Positions 31,743 through 41,157 of a DNA stretch of 62,568 nt are shown piece by piece. The DNA lies in the NCBI GenBank assembly GCA_045660745.1, contig JAZREJ010000021.1, positions 1-62,568 of the forward strand, in the 5' to 3' direction. Within the stretch, counting starts at the first letter, position 1. Each line of letters opens with the position of its first letter. The notes below the pieces were generated by a model that was not told the DNA's origin, did no database searches, and saw only the letters and a program-made list of their open reading frames with translations. Made by a program: the position numbers and the translations under genes. This stretch comes from RGIG6353 sp045660745 (GTDB taxonomy: Bacteria; Bacillota; Clostridia; Oscillospirales; SIG627).

Positions 31743-33109
31743 TTCGCGAATATAAAACAATAAAAGAAGTTGTAGGCCCCCTCATGCTCGTTGAATGCGT
31801 CGATAACGTAAAATACGATGAGCTTGTTGAAATAAAGCAGTCAAACGGCGAATCACGTTTCGGACGTGTTTTGCAGATACAGGACACCACTGCAGTCGTT
31901 CAGCTTTTTGAATCATCTCAGGGGCTTAAGATATCCGACTCAAAGGCTTGCTTTCTCGGTCACTCGCTTGAGCTTGCCGTAAGCCCCGATATGATAGGAA
32001 GAGTATTTGACGGAATGGGTAATCCCGCTGACGGCGGCGGTAAGATCATTGCCGAAAAGAAGATGGATATAAACGGCGCACCCTTGAATCCCGCAGCGCG
32101 TGACTATCCCGCAGAATTCATCGAGACGGGAGTTTCCGCAATCGACGGACTCAACACCCTCGTTCGCGGTCAGAAGCTTCCTATTTTCTCAGGCTCGGGT
32201 CTCCCCCACGCAAATCTTGCCGCACAGATAGCGCGACAGGCAAAGGTGCGCGGAACAGATGATGATTTCGCGGTAGTTTTCGCGGCTATAGGTATCACGT
32301 TTGAAGAGGCTCAGTTCTTTGTTGAGGACTTTAAGAAGACGGGCGCAATTGAACGCTCGGTGCTCTTTATGAACCTTGCAAACGACCCCGCGGTAGAACG
32401 TATATCCACCCCGCGTATGGCAATAACGTGCGCTGAATACCTCGCATATGAGCTTGGAATGCACGTGCTTGTCATAATGACGGATATCACAAACTACGCC
32501 GAGGCGCTCCGAGAAGTATCTGCCGCAAGAAAAGAGGTTCCCGGCAGACGCGGATATCCAGGCTATCTCTATACCGACCTTGCAACACTTTACGAGCGCG
32601 CTGGCCGTATCAACGGCAAGAAGGGCTCTATCACACAGATTCCCATTCTCACAATGCCCGAGGATGATAAGACACACCCCATTCCCGACCTTACGGGATA
32701 CATCACAGAGGGACAGATAATCCTCTCCCGCGAGCTTTACATGAAGGGAATCGAACCGCCTATTGACGTTCTTCCCTCCCTCAGCCGACTTAAGAACAAG
32801 GGTATCGGCAAGGGTAAGACAAGAGAGGATCATGCGGACACCATGAACCAGCTTTTCTCGGCGTATGCAAGAGGAAAGGAAGCCAAGGAGCTTTCGGTGG
32901 TGCTTGGTGAATCGGCGCTCTCAGAGGTAGACCGCAAGTATGCGGCATTCGCTGAGGAATTTGAGAAGGTATACGTTTCTCAGGGATATGAGGCGGACAG
33001 AAGCATTGAAGAAACCCTTTCTATCGGATGGAAGCTTCTTTCGATCCTTCCGAGAAACGAGCTGAAGAGAATCCGCCCTGAATATATTGAAAAGTATATG
33101 AATGAGTGA
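31739..33109 (+). CDS. ntpB: V-type ATPase regulatory subunit B
   Basis: 456 residues, with the A-subunit-like fold but no Walker A, as expected of the non-catalytic subunit. MIREYKTIKEVVGPLMLVE at the start, SGSGLPHANLAAQIARQA in place of the P-loop, and ITNYAEALREVSAARKEVPGRRGYPGYLYTDLATLYERAG are diagnostic. The start is TTG at 31739, within AAATTGA, so it overlaps the A stop codon by four bases; AGAGGAGG lies upstream inside the A gene. Confidence 0.95.
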   Translation: MIREYKTIKEVVGPLMLVECVDNVKYDELVEIKQSNGESRFGRVLQIQDTTAVVQLFESSQGLKISDSKACFLGHSLELAVSPDMIGRVFDGMGNPADGGGKIIAEKKMDINGAPLNPAARDYPAEFIETGVSAIDGLNTLVRGQKLPIFSGSGLPHANLAAQIARQAKVRGTDDDFAVVFAAIGITFEEAQFFVEDFKKTGAIERSVLFMNLANDPAVERISTPRMAITCAEYLAYELGMHVLVIMTDITNYAEALREVSAARKEVPGRRGYPGYLYTDLATLYERAGRINGKKGSITQIPILTMPEDDKTHPIPDLTGYITEGQIILSRELYMKGIEPPIDVLPSLSRLKNKGIGKGKTREDHADTMNQLFSAYARGKEAKELSVVLGESALSEVDRKYAAFAEEFEKVYVSQGYEADRSIEETLSIGWKLLSILPRNELKRIRPEYIEKYMNE

Positions 33110-33117
33110 GGGAAGCT

Positions 33118-33753
33118 ATGGCGACAAGAGTCAACCCCACACGAATGGAGCTTACAAAAACAAAAAAGCGCCTTGCAACCGCTGTGAGAGGTCACAAGCT
33201 TTTGAAGGACAAGCAGGATGAAATGGCACGTCAATTCATGATGTACATCAGGTGCAACAGAGAGCTCCGTTTGGAAATTGAAACACTTCTTGCCAAGGCA
33301 ATGGCGGACGTTGCCTTAGCACAGGCACAAATGGGAAAAGCGGCAATTGAAGAAGCGCTTCTCATCCCGACTGCGTCTGCAACAACCGAATACGCCACCA
33401 AAAACATCATGAGTATAATCGTCCCCGACGTTCACGTAAAAGAGGAAAAGGCTTCGCACGGCGTCCCCTACGGACTTGCACTCACAAGTGACAAGCTTGA
33501 CAGCGCAACGACGATAATGACAGCTCTCGCGCCAAAGCTTTTAGAGCTTGCCTCAGTTGAAAAGACTTGCGATATGCTCTCGGATGAAATGGAGCGCACA
33601 AGGCGTCGTGTAAACGCACTTGAATACGTAATGATAGCCGAGATGAAGGGAACTATCAAGTTCATTACAATGAAGCTTGAGGACAATGAGAGAGGAAATC
33701 TCACGAGGCTAATGAAGGTCAAGGACATGATGCGCGCTCAGGAAAACGGTTAA
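33118..33753 (+). CDS. ntpD: V-type ATPase central-stalk subunit D
   Basis: 211 residues, long helical hairpin: VNPTRMELTKTKKRLATAVRGHKLLKDKQDEMA at the N-terminus, and RRRVNALEYVMIAEM...IKFITMKLEDNERGNL near the C-terminus, both typical of NtpD. It is the rotating shaft. The ATG at 33118 follows GAGGGAAGCT. Last gene of the operon; a MITE-like element begins ten bases later and may supply the terminator. Confidence 0.93.
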   Translation: MATRVNPTRMELTKTKKRLATAVRGHKLLKDKQDEMARQFMMYIRCNRELRLEIETLLAKAMADVALAQAQMGKAAIEEALLIPTASATTEYATKNIMSIIVPDVHVKEEKASHGVPYGLALTSDKLDSATTIMTALAPKLLELASVEKTCDMLSDEMERTRRRVNALEYVMIAEMKGTIKFITMKLEDNERGNLTRLMKVKDMMRAQENG

Positions 33754-33763
33754 CAACACACAA

Positions 33764-34003
33764 GGGGCTGTAAAAAACTCTGCTTGAGTTTTTTACAGCC
33801 CCTGAATTGTAGGAGACTTGAAAAGCTTGCGAATGGACAAACCGAAGCCCGTCGGCGTACAATTGTACGGCAGAGGCGAGGTTTGTTCGGAGTCAAAAAA
33901 CATATGTTTTTTACCTTGAACTTCATCCGTTTAAAAGTTTTAAATACACTTAAAACTCTATTTGTTTGTGTTTTTTGACGGTCTGGACTTTTTTTACATC
34001 TCC
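33764..34003. mobile_element. MITE-like element, long copy
   Basis: 240 bp. The left end GGGGCTGTAAAAAACTC and the complement of the right end (GGAGATGTAAAAAAGTC) form terminal inverted repeats. The first 37 bases form a strong hairpin that can end ntpD transcription. Compared with the copy at 9117 it carries ~58 extra bases including the 14-bp palindrome CGTACAATTGTACG. A truncated third copy is at 57946. No coding capacity. Confidence 0.65.
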
Positions 34004-34064
34004 TATTTTTTGAATATTTAAAGGGTCTTGAGGGTATATTAAAGAAAAAAGGAGGTACTTTGAT

Positions 34065-34517
34065 ATGTACGAGCTTATGCCATACGGACGCGACAGATAT
34101 TCGCGCCGTTATAATCCCTTCAAGGCTTTTGAGGAAATGGAAAAGAGATTTTTTTCTAATCCCCTGACACTTTTTGAAAAGGAGGAATCCTTCCCAATCA
34201 AGACGGATATTCGCGATATGGGTGAGTATTATTTGCTTGAAGCAGATCTTCCGGGATTTGATAAGAAGGATATCACCCTTGAGATAAGCGATAATATTCT
34301 GACTATTTCCGCTTGCAGAAACCACGAGGATAAGGACGACAACAATGAAAGATTTATCAGATGTGAAAGATTCTGCGGATGCTATACCCGACAGTTTGAG
34401 CTTGTCGGCATCGACAAGGATAGGACCGATGCTAAATACGAAAACGGAGTTCTGACCGTCGAGCTTTACAAGAAGGAAGAACCCAAAAACACAGCCAAGG
34501 AAATAAGTATAAAATAA
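34065..34517 (+). CDS. Small heat shock protein, Hsp20/alpha-crystallin
   Basis: 150 residues. The alpha-crystallin domain spans residues ~40-140: IKTDIRDMGEYYLLEADLPGFDKKDITLEISDNILTIS and a final YENGVLTVELYKKEEP. A C-terminal KEISIK matches the IxI-type anchoring motif. It is an ATP-independent holdase in the cytoplasm. The site GGAGGTACTTTGAT precedes the ATG. No CIRCE-like element is seen upstream. Confidence 0.93.
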   Translation: MYELMPYGRDRYSRRYNPFKAFEEMEKRFFSNPLTLFEKEESFPIKTDIRDMGEYYLLEADLPGFDKKDITLEISDNILTISACRNHEDKDDNNERFIRCERFCGCYTRQFELVGIDKDRTDAKYENGVLTVELYKKEEPKNTAKEISIK

Positions 34518-34581
34518 TTTTTTTGATTCTTGGTAAACAGTGCAATCAACACTAAGATTTTTACCGTCTTTAAACAAATGT

Positions 34582-34609
34582 CAGGGTGTAGCAAAAAAGC
34601 TGCGCCCTG
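34582..34609. terminator. Bidirectional terminator between hsp20 and spoVM
   Basis: CAGGGTGTAGC AAAAAA GCTGCGCCCTG, an 11-bp stem with two wobble pairs, followed by TTATTTT on the plus strand. It lies one base after the SpoVM-like stop codon. Confidence 0.75.
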
Positions 34610-34693
34610 TTATTTTCGCTCTTTCTTTTTACACGTTAATGAATAGAGAAGCTTTCGGATAAATTTCGGAGGGCAAATCGTGTATATTTTCAT
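34610..34693 (-). CDS. spoVM: SpoVM-like sporulation microprotein (27 aa)
   Basis: The peptide MKIYTICPPKFIRKLLYSL... (27 residues) aligns without gaps at its N-terminus with B. subtilis SpoVM: MK-YTI--PKF, including Pro9, Lys10 and Phe11. In B. subtilis SpoVM is an amphipathic helix that recognises the curved forespore membrane and anchors SpoIVA for coat assembly; Pro9 is needed. Here the C-terminus is Lys/Arg rich, as expected. AAGGAG lies six bases upstream. It follows a 48-residue membrane protein on the same transcript. The match rests on a short motif but the length is also right. Confidence 0.75.
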   Translation of the reverse strand: MKIYTICPPKFIRKLLYSLTCKKKERK

Positions 34694-34704
34694 AAAATGC
34701 TCCT

Positions 34705-34851
34705 TTAAGTCTTGATGAATAAAAATCCTGTCGCAATAATAACTCCCGCTTCAATTACTATCAAGGCAGGGCTTGGCATAAAAAAAGCCGTCATTATACC
34801 GAGGCCAAACGCCGCTACAGTTATTCCGATACATTTACAGTTCGCTCTCAT
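34705..34851 (-). CDS. Small membrane protein (48 aa) upstream of spoVM
   Basis: 48 residues (MRANCKCIGITVAAFGLGIM...). Two hydrophobic stretches separated by MPSPALIVIEAG suggest a membrane hairpin; a CKC motif lies near the N-terminus. The site GGGGGAGATACC precedes the ATG, and the SpoVM-like gene begins 11 bases after its stop codon. I do not recognise a named family. Pairing with spoVM suggests a role in the forespore or mother-cell membrane, which is inference. Confidence 0.65.
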   Translation of the reverse strand: MRANCKCIGITVAAFGLGIMTAFFMPSPALIVIEAGVIIATGFLFIKT

Positions 34852-34942
34852 GGTATCTCCCCCTTTACTTTATATTATGCAACACCGCATATTTTTGTCA
34901 CAGAAAATGTTTTATAAGAAATACGTTTTAGGGCAAAAAAAT

Positions 34943-34966
34943 CCCTGTACCTTTTGGGGTACAGGG
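34943..34966 (-). terminator. Terminator of secreted protein 1
   Basis: CCCTGTACC TTTTGG GGTACAGGG, followed on the minus strand by ATTTTTTTGCCC, just after the stop codon. Confidence 0.9.
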
Positions 34967-34980
34967 AATTCTTTTAAATA

Positions 34981-37791
34981 TTAGTTGTCTTTTGCAAATG
35001 CGGGAGAGATAATGAGGTAATCTCCGCCGAATACTGAGAAGGAAGCCCAACCGCCTTCAACAGTTGCAGTCTCTTCATTTCTGAGACGGCTTACACGCTC
35101 GTTGAAGGAGCAGATCTCAACCTCGTATCCGTCGTACTTATCGCCAACGTATACTTCAAAGGTAGCCTCCTCAAAGAAGTAAGCTGTAGAGGACTCGAAG
35201 TGAATACCCTTAACGAGTTCCTTTTCGTCAGCTGCTGCCGCCATCTTGTCATACATTCTGTCGTATGCGCTCTCTCCGTCGAAGGTAACCTTCATATCGA
35301 AGTAGTGAGCTGCCTCAAGTGCGAGGTCAATCTTGGATGCCGCAACTGTGATCTTATAATTTTCAGCCTTGAATACAATGTTGGAATCGGGTGAATCGTA
35401 AGCGATGTTGGAAAGTGCGAGACGGTTGATCCAACGAGAAGCATCAACGTCGAATACATACTCAGCATCAGCAACGGTAATATCCTCGGGAAGAACTATC
35501 TTGTCCATCTTAACGGTGTCTCTGCCCTGAGTATCGAGAGTTCCGATCTCAACAACGGTCACGTCGGAGGAAGCGTAGTTTGCGTCGGTAGCGGAAGCGA
35601 TACCTCTGATAGCGTAAGCGCCTGCAGGGAGATCTCTAACGCTTTCAACACCTGTGATCGCTGCCCATTCGCCTGTTGTGCCTGTGGTCTTATCATAGAG
35701 TGCAAAGAGGTAAGTAGCGTTCGGGTTAAGACCTGTGATCTCACCGCCGACATTTGTCAATGCGGGAACGGTGGAAAGTGTGTCAATCTTGATGGTCTCT
35801 TTAAGAGTTACGAACTTTGAAGTCATAAGAGTGGTGGTATCAATGCCGTTTGTATTGAAAACGGGATACTGCCAATCGTCGCCGGTCCAAATAACTGTCA
35901 AGCCTTCAAGCGCATCTTCTCTGAAATAATAAACGTCCCAAGCTACAACGTAGCCCTCGGGGATAAAGTTCGCGTCAGCGGCAACCTCATCCTCCCAGAT
36001 GGTGTAAACGGGTACTGTAGTAATGGTCTTTTCACCTGCCATGGTGAAGGGAACGTCATAATAGGGAGCGTCTCCGCCTGCGATATAAAGTCTTACGTAA
36101 CCGGGATATTTAGTGGTGTTATAAATAGCTCCGTTTGAAAAGCCGAGCGAGAAGGTCATAGACTTAAGCTCGGAGAGGGGGAATACTTCGTTATCCTGAA
36201 GAGCATATCTGTAGCCTATATATGCAGCATCCTTTGCAGCAGAACTAGCGTTAAATCCGGATGCAATACGCTTTCCTGTGCCTTCCTGCGACAACTTCAT
36301 AACTATACCATTATTGGGAAGACGGAAGCCAGTCCACTGTCCTTGAACGTAACCGTCAACTTGACCGCCTGCCTTAAAGGAGATAGTACCCTTATTGGAG
36401 CCGCCCTCATATACGAATACGTAATAAGGAGCGCTTGCAACGTATTCGCCGGAGCCTGCATATCTGAATGCATAGTTGCCGTAGGTTGCTGCAATACCTG
36501 TGTCGGTGCTTGTTGCTGTATTGTCCCAAGCACACTTACCGTCAACGGAAACCTTACCCCATTCAACGGTCTTGTCCGAAGCAAGTGTATCAAAGCCCTT
36601 AATTGTGCCGGTAGCCTTATCATAGTAAAGAGCATCTTCGGGGATAGCGGGCATTGCGCCTGCAACGGTCACAGAAGTAACTGCAGAGTCAGAAGTCTTA
36701 ACGCCGCCCTTAACGTAAACGTAGTGTGTGCCTTCGCCTGTAACATCAACGTAAGTAGAATTTGCTGCAACGTCATCGAAATCTACGTTATTGGAGGAAA
36801 CAGCATAACGCTTTGACGCGTCAAGACCTGTAATTCTGTAAACGCCATCAGTTCCTGTACCTTCAATACCGAGAACAGGAGCTGCTTCAGGGGTGCGGAG
36901 TCCCACAGGAATTCTATTATCTGCATTAGGAACAAACTGTAATACCTGATACGAATAAGCACCGTTACCTACATCAGCAAGCTCGGATTCAAGAGCGGGA
37001 CGGACGCCATCTGCTGCCCAGTTGGGGTTTGTTTCATCGCAAAAATCTATTGCTATTTTATATACATATCCATCAGAGGAGCCGGCATATACAGAAGCAA
37101 AATCTATACTGAGATCTGTTCTTGCCCAGTTTTTACAGCCCCAAGTAAATGGAACCGAGTAAGATGCCTGTGCACCACCATATACGTATACTGTAGCAAG
37201 ACCGTACGCCTTATCAGTATTAGATTGAACATGATAACCGCCTGCGGCCATAACCTTGCTAAAATCGAATCTTACAAAGTCATAAAGAGGAAGAACTTCA
37301 TCATCCTTGAAATTGTAGGTATAAACGCCCGAGTTATACTTTTCTTGGCTATTTGCTGCAGTTGAAGCAAACTTGATCTCGGTAGCATAGCCCTTATATT
37401 CAGTATTTCTCGAAGGAGCAATATTACCGAGAGGAGAAACAACAGTCCAAGCACCCGCTGTCTCAACAGTGTTTCCTGCTTCCCAGCTGATGGTACCATA
37501 GTTTGCGCCCTTTACCCAAACGGTAGCGGCGTCAGTGGTATCCTTTTCACGTACGGAGTAAACGCCGGCAGCAAGAGCCGTGCCGTCAGTATAATCCGCA
37601 TAAGAAGCCTCATCCACAGTTCCTGCGGGGAAGGTAACCTTTGCGTATTCATAAGTCTTAGCGGAGTCAAGTCCGATAAGCTTGCCGTCTTCCACGCCAA
37701 TTCCTGCAGGAGCTGCAGCAGCAACGGTAAGTGCCACAACAGACAGTACAAGAGCAAGCATGAGAAGTGTTAATAAAAATCTCTTTTTCAT
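34981..37791 (-). CDS. Large secreted modular protein 1 (936 aa)
   Basis: 936 residues with a clear Sec signal peptide (MKKRFLLTLLMLALVLSVV..., cleavage near AAAAPAG). No LPXTG, lipobox, S-layer or C-terminal membrane anchor, so it is released or held non-covalently. Four similar modules of the form G-x-I/L-x-GL/F...Y recur near residues 35 (LIGLDSAKTYEYAKV), 330 (ITGLDASKRYAVSS), 400 (IKGFDTLASDKTVEW) and 685 (ITGLNPNATYLFALYD), separated by two ~200-residue beta-rich domains. The last ~190 residues are a distinct domain. Family not recognised; an adhesin or glycan-binding role is likely. It has a paralogue immediately upstream. Confidence 0.8.
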   Translation of the reverse strand: MKKRFLLTLLMLALVLSVVALTVAAAAPAGIGVEDGKLIGLDSAKTYEYAKVTFPAGTVDEASYADYTDGTALAAGVYSVREKDTTDAATVWVKGANYGTISWEAGNTVETAGAWTVVSPLGNIAPSRNTEYKGYATEIKFASTAANSQEKYNSGVYTYNFKDDEVLPLYDFVRFDFSKVMAAGGYHVQSNTDKAYGLATVYVYGGAQASYSVPFTWGCKNWARTDLSIDFASVYAGSSDGYVYKIAIDFCDETNPNWAADGVRPALESELADVGNGAYSYQVLQFVPNADNRIPVGLRTPEAAPVLGIEGTGTDGVYRITGLDASKRYAVSSNNVDFDDVAANSTYVDVTGEGTHYVYVKGGVKTSDSAVTSVTVAGAMPAIPEDALYYDKATGTIKGFDTLASDKTVEWGKVSVDGKCAWDNTATSTDTGIAATYGNYAFRYAGSGEYVASAPYYVFVYEGGSNKGTISFKAGGQVDGYVQGQWTGFRLPNNGIVMKLSQEGTGKRIASGFNASSAAKDAAYIGYRYALQDNEVFPLSELKSMTFSLGFSNGAIYNTTKYPGYVRLYIAGGDAPYYDVPFTMAGEKTITTVPVYTIWEDEVAADANFIPEGYVVAWDVYYFREDALEGLTVIWTGDDWQYPVFNTNGIDTTTLMTSKFVTLKETIKIDTLSTVPALTNVGGEITGLNPNATYLFALYDKTTGTTGEWAAITGVESVRDLPAGAYAIRGIASATDANYASSDVTVVEIGTLDTQGRDTVKMDKIVLPEDITVADAEYVFDVDASRWINRLALSNIAYDSPDSNIVFKAENYKITVAASKIDLALEAAHYFDMKVTFDGESAYDRMYDKMAAAADEKELVKGIHFESSTAYFFEEATFEVYVGDKYDGYEVEICSFNERVSRLRNEETATVEGGWASFSVFGGDYLIISPAFAKDN

Positions 37792-37994
37792 GTCTTTAAA
37801 TCCTTTCTATGCTCATGCACAATTGCGATTTTCGCAACGCATAAAGCGAGCACATTTTATAATTGTATTATACATAATTAATTGCAATAAGTCAATATCT
37901 TTTTTTACTTTTTCATAATATGCTTATTTTTTGATGTTTTTTTGTGAATAATGCACATAGTGAATCAAAAAAAAACAAGTTGACAAGAGAAAAA

Positions 37995-38023
37995 GCCCCT
38001 GTATCCTCAAAAGGTACAGGGGC
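37995..38023 (-). terminator. Terminator of secreted protein 2
   Basis: GCCCCTGTA / TACAGGGGC around an 11-base loop, followed on the minus strand by TTTTTCTC. Confidence 0.85.
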
Positions 38024-38031
38024 ATAAAACT

Positions 38032-40824
38032 TTAATTGTCTTTTGCAAATGCGGGAGAGATAATGATGTAATCTCCGCCGAACATTGTGAAGGAAGCCCA
38101 ACCGCCTTCAACGGTTACGGTCTCTTCTACTCTGAGACGTCCTACTCTCTCGTTGTAGGAGCGAAGCTCAACTTCATATCCGTCATACTTATCGCCAAGA
38201 TATACCTCAAAGGTAGCCTTTTCGAAGAAGTACTTGGAGGTAGACTCGAAGTGAACACCCTTAACGAGTTCCTTTTCATCAGCTACTGCAGCCATCTTGT
38301 CATACATTCTGTCGTATGCGCTCTCTCCGTCGAAGGTAACCTTCATATCGAAGTAGTGAGTTGCCTCAAGAGAAAGGTCGATGTCGGAGGCTGCAACCGT
38401 GAACTTGTAGTTCTCAGACTTGAATACAATGTTGGAATCGGGTGAATCATAAGCGATATTTGAAAGTGCGAGACGGTTGATCCAACGGGAAGCATCAACG
38501 TCGAATACATACTCAGCATCAGCAACGGTAATATCCTCGGGAAGAACTATCTTGTCCATCTTAACGGTGTCTCTGCCCTGAGTATCGAGAGTCGTGATCT
38601 CAACAACGGTCACGTCGGAGGAAGCGTAGTTTGCGTCGGTCGCGGAAGCGACACCTCTGATAGCGTAAGCGCCTGCGGGGAGATCTCTAACGCTTTCAAC
38701 ACCTGTGATCGCTGCCCATTCGCCTGTTGTGCCTGTGGTCTTATCATAGAGTGCAAAGAGGTAAGTAGCGTTCGGGTTAAGACCTGTGATCTCACCGCCG
38801 ACTTTTTCCAATGCGGGAACGGTGGAAAGTGCGTCAATCTTGATGGTCTCTTTAAGAGCAACGAACTTGGAGGTCATAAGAGTAGTGGTGTCAATACCGT
38901 TAGTGTTAAGCATTGCATATTCTTCAAACGGTCCTGTCTTTCCTGTAGGCCAACCAAGATTTTCTGTAGTGCCTTCTCTGAAGTAATGGATATCCCATCC
39001 AACAACGTATCCCTTGGGGATAAAGTTCGGGTCAGCCGCAACCTCATCCTCCCAAAGAGAGGAAACGCCATACGTAGTAATCACTTTATGCTTTGACTCA
39101 ATAGGAAGATCGTAATAGAGCTCATCTCCACCGGCAACGTAAATTCTTACATATCCCGGGTGAGTTGTTACATTATAGCCGGTAGTATTTTCACAACCAA
39201 GAGAGAAGGTAAGAGACTTGAGCTCGGAAAGTGGGAATACTTCGTTATCCTGAAGAGCATATCTGTATCCGAGATACGTAGCATCTTCTATGTAAGTGTT
39301 AAAACGTATTGCTATACGTGTGCCACCTGCATTATAGGGATCCAAGATTCTGTTGGTTTTGGGAAGATAGAAGGATGTCCACTGTCCCTGAACGTATGCA
39401 TCAACGGGATCACCTGCCTTGAAGGAGATAGCACCCTTATTGGAGCCACCCTCATATGCGAACACGTAAGTGGGAGCACCTGCAACGTACTCGCCGGATG
39501 CAACGTATCTGAACGCATAGTTGCCATAACCTACTGTAATAGATGCAGCATCAATTGTGGAGAGCCAGGTGATCTTGCCGTCAACGGAAGCCTTTCCGTA
39601 CTCAACGGTCTTGTCCGAGGCAAGTGTATCAAAGCCCTTGATCGAACCGGTAGCCTTATCGTAGTAAAGAGCGTCTTTAGCGATAGTGGGCTGCGCGCCT
39701 GCAACAGTAACGGAAGCGGATTCGGAACGGCTGGTTGTAGAACCACCCTTGGTGTAAACGTAGTATGTGCCTGTGCCACGAACGTCAACGTAGGTAGAAT
39801 TTGCGGCAACGTCTTCAAATGTTACGTTGTCGGAGGAAATTGCATAACGCTTTGACGCGTCAAGACCTGTAATTCTGTAAACGCCATCAGTGTCTGTTCC
39901 TTCAATACCGAGAACAGGAGCGACTTCCGGAGTACGAAGGGTCAAAGGAATTCTGCTGATAGTATCATCCGTAAAAGTAAATTGAATTCTTCTCCAAGTA
40001 TACCACGCACCTTTACCTTCATTCTGATAAAGCTCTGTCTCTTCGCAAGGAACTACTCCGTCTTCGGTCCACTTGGGGTTTGTTTCATCACAAAAGTCTA
40101 TTTCAAGCTTATAAACGTAGCCTGCGGGAATCCCATCGTATACTGTGGTAAAATCGACAGCGGGGATATCGGTTGTAGGAAGGTTACAATCCCAGGTAAA
40201 AGGAACCGAATAGGATGCTACTGTTCCTCCGTAAACATAAGCAGTCACGAGTCCGTAAGCTTTACCGGTGTTCGACTTAACGTGGTTTTTTCCGGCGCTT
40301 GAGCTTGTTTTAAACTTGAAATTTAACAAATCGTAAACAGGAATAATCTCATCATCAGTAAAATTGTAGATATAAGCACCTGCATTGTAATTTTCCTGAG
40401 CGGCATATGTAATTTGATGAGATAAACCTTTTTGAGTTGTGCTAGCAGTCGGGTTTATAGTTCCACCGGGATAAACAAAAGTCCAAGCCCCCGCAGATTC
40501 AGTTGCGCTATTTGCAAAGCTAAGAGTACCGTAGCCTGCGCCCTTTACCCAAACGGTAGCGGCGTCGGTGGTATCCTTTTCGCGTACGGAGTAAACTCCG
40601 GCAGGAAGAATCGCGCCGTCAGTATAATCCGCATAAGAAGCCTCATCCACAGTTCCTGCGGGGAAAGTAACCTTTGCGTATTCATAAGTCTTAGCGGAGT
40701 CAAGTCCGATAAGCTTGCCGTCTTCCACGCCAATTCCTGCAGGAGCTGCAGCGGCAACGGAAATCACTGCAACACACAGTACAAGAGCGATCATGAGAAG
40801 TGTCAATAAAAATCTCTTTTTCAT
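38032..40824 (-). CDS. Large secreted modular protein 2 (930 aa)
   Basis: 930 residues, with the same signal peptide and module order as protein 1. Identity is patchy. The first ~95 residues, the segment around the second and third modules, and most of residues ~665-825 are almost the same in both. By contrast, residues ~95-300 and ~510-650, the two large beta domains, have diverged strongly. This pattern suggests recombination between the copies with diversifying selection on exposed domains. The leaders also match (AAAGGATTTAA before each ATG). Each gene has its own terminator. Confidence 0.8.
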   Translation of the reverse strand: MKKRFLLTLLMIALVLCVAVISVAAAAPAGIGVEDGKLIGLDSAKTYEYAKVTFPAGTVDEASYADYTDGAILPAGVYSVREKDTTDAATVWVKGAGYGTLSFANSATESAGAWTFVYPGGTINPTASTTQKGLSHQITYAAQENYNAGAYIYNFTDDEIIPVYDLLNFKFKTSSSAGKNHVKSNTGKAYGLVTAYVYGGTVASYSVPFTWDCNLPTTDIPAVDFTTVYDGIPAGYVYKLEIDFCDETNPKWTEDGVVPCEETELYQNEGKGAWYTWRRIQFTFTDDTISRIPLTLRTPEVAPVLGIEGTDTDGVYRITGLDASKRYAISSDNVTFEDVAANSTYVDVRGTGTYYVYTKGGSTTSRSESASVTVAGAQPTIAKDALYYDKATGSIKGFDTLASDKTVEYGKASVDGKITWLSTIDAASITVGYGNYAFRYVASGEYVAGAPTYVFAYEGGSNKGAISFKAGDPVDAYVQGQWTSFYLPKTNRILDPYNAGGTRIAIRFNTYIEDATYLGYRYALQDNEVFPLSELKSLTFSLGCENTTGYNVTTHPGYVRIYVAGGDELYYDLPIESKHKVITTYGVSSLWEDEVAADPNFIPKGYVVGWDIHYFREGTTENLGWPTGKTGPFEEYAMLNTNGIDTTTLMTSKFVALKETIKIDALSTVPALEKVGGEITGLNPNATYLFALYDKTTGTTGEWAAITGVESVRDLPAGAYAIRGVASATDANYASSDVTVVEITTLDTQGRDTVKMDKIVLPEDITVADAEYVFDVDASRWINRLALSNIAYDSPDSNIVFKSENYKFTVAASDIDLSLEATHYFDMKVTFDGESAYDRMYDKMAAVADEKELVKGVHFESTSKYFFEKATFEVYLGDKYDGYEVELRSYNERVGRLRVEETVTVEGGWASFTMFGGDYIIISPAFAKDN

Positions 40825-41157
40825 GTGTCTTAAATCCTTTCTTTGCTTGTTTGCCTACGAAATAAACCGAAAAGGCAGACCTCAAGCACATTATACAGGA
40901 ATATTCTACACTCATTTTTGCAATAAGTCAATCTGTTTTTTAATGTTTTTTTACAAAATAATAAAAAAGCCCTCTCGGATTTAGTATAAAATGCACATAT
41001 TCAAAAGCTGTTTTTTGACACATTTTTAAAGCGTGGCTTGTGCGTCTTGTTTTTCTCTCTTTTTTCTCGATAAAAATCTTTATTTTTCATTCAGTTATTG
41101 ATTTTGACACAAATTCATGTTAATATATGATATATATATTGAAAGGAAAATTTTTTG
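40825..41157. other. Intergenic region, divergent
   Basis: Holds the AT-rich leader of secreted protein 2 on the left and the tmcAL promoter on the right. No open frame or RNA gene is recognised. Confidence 0.5.
41104..41131 (+). promoter_or_regulatory. Promoter of the tmcAL operon
   Basis: TTGACA (41104-41109), 16 bases, TATGAT (41126-41131), 26 bases before the start. Confidence 0.7.

Noticed and set aside
34712..34984. 90-codon plus-strand frame upstream of secreted protein 1
   Set aside because: It is the antisense shadow of the 48-residue membrane protein gene and runs into a terminator; the minus-strand gene has the ribosome site.
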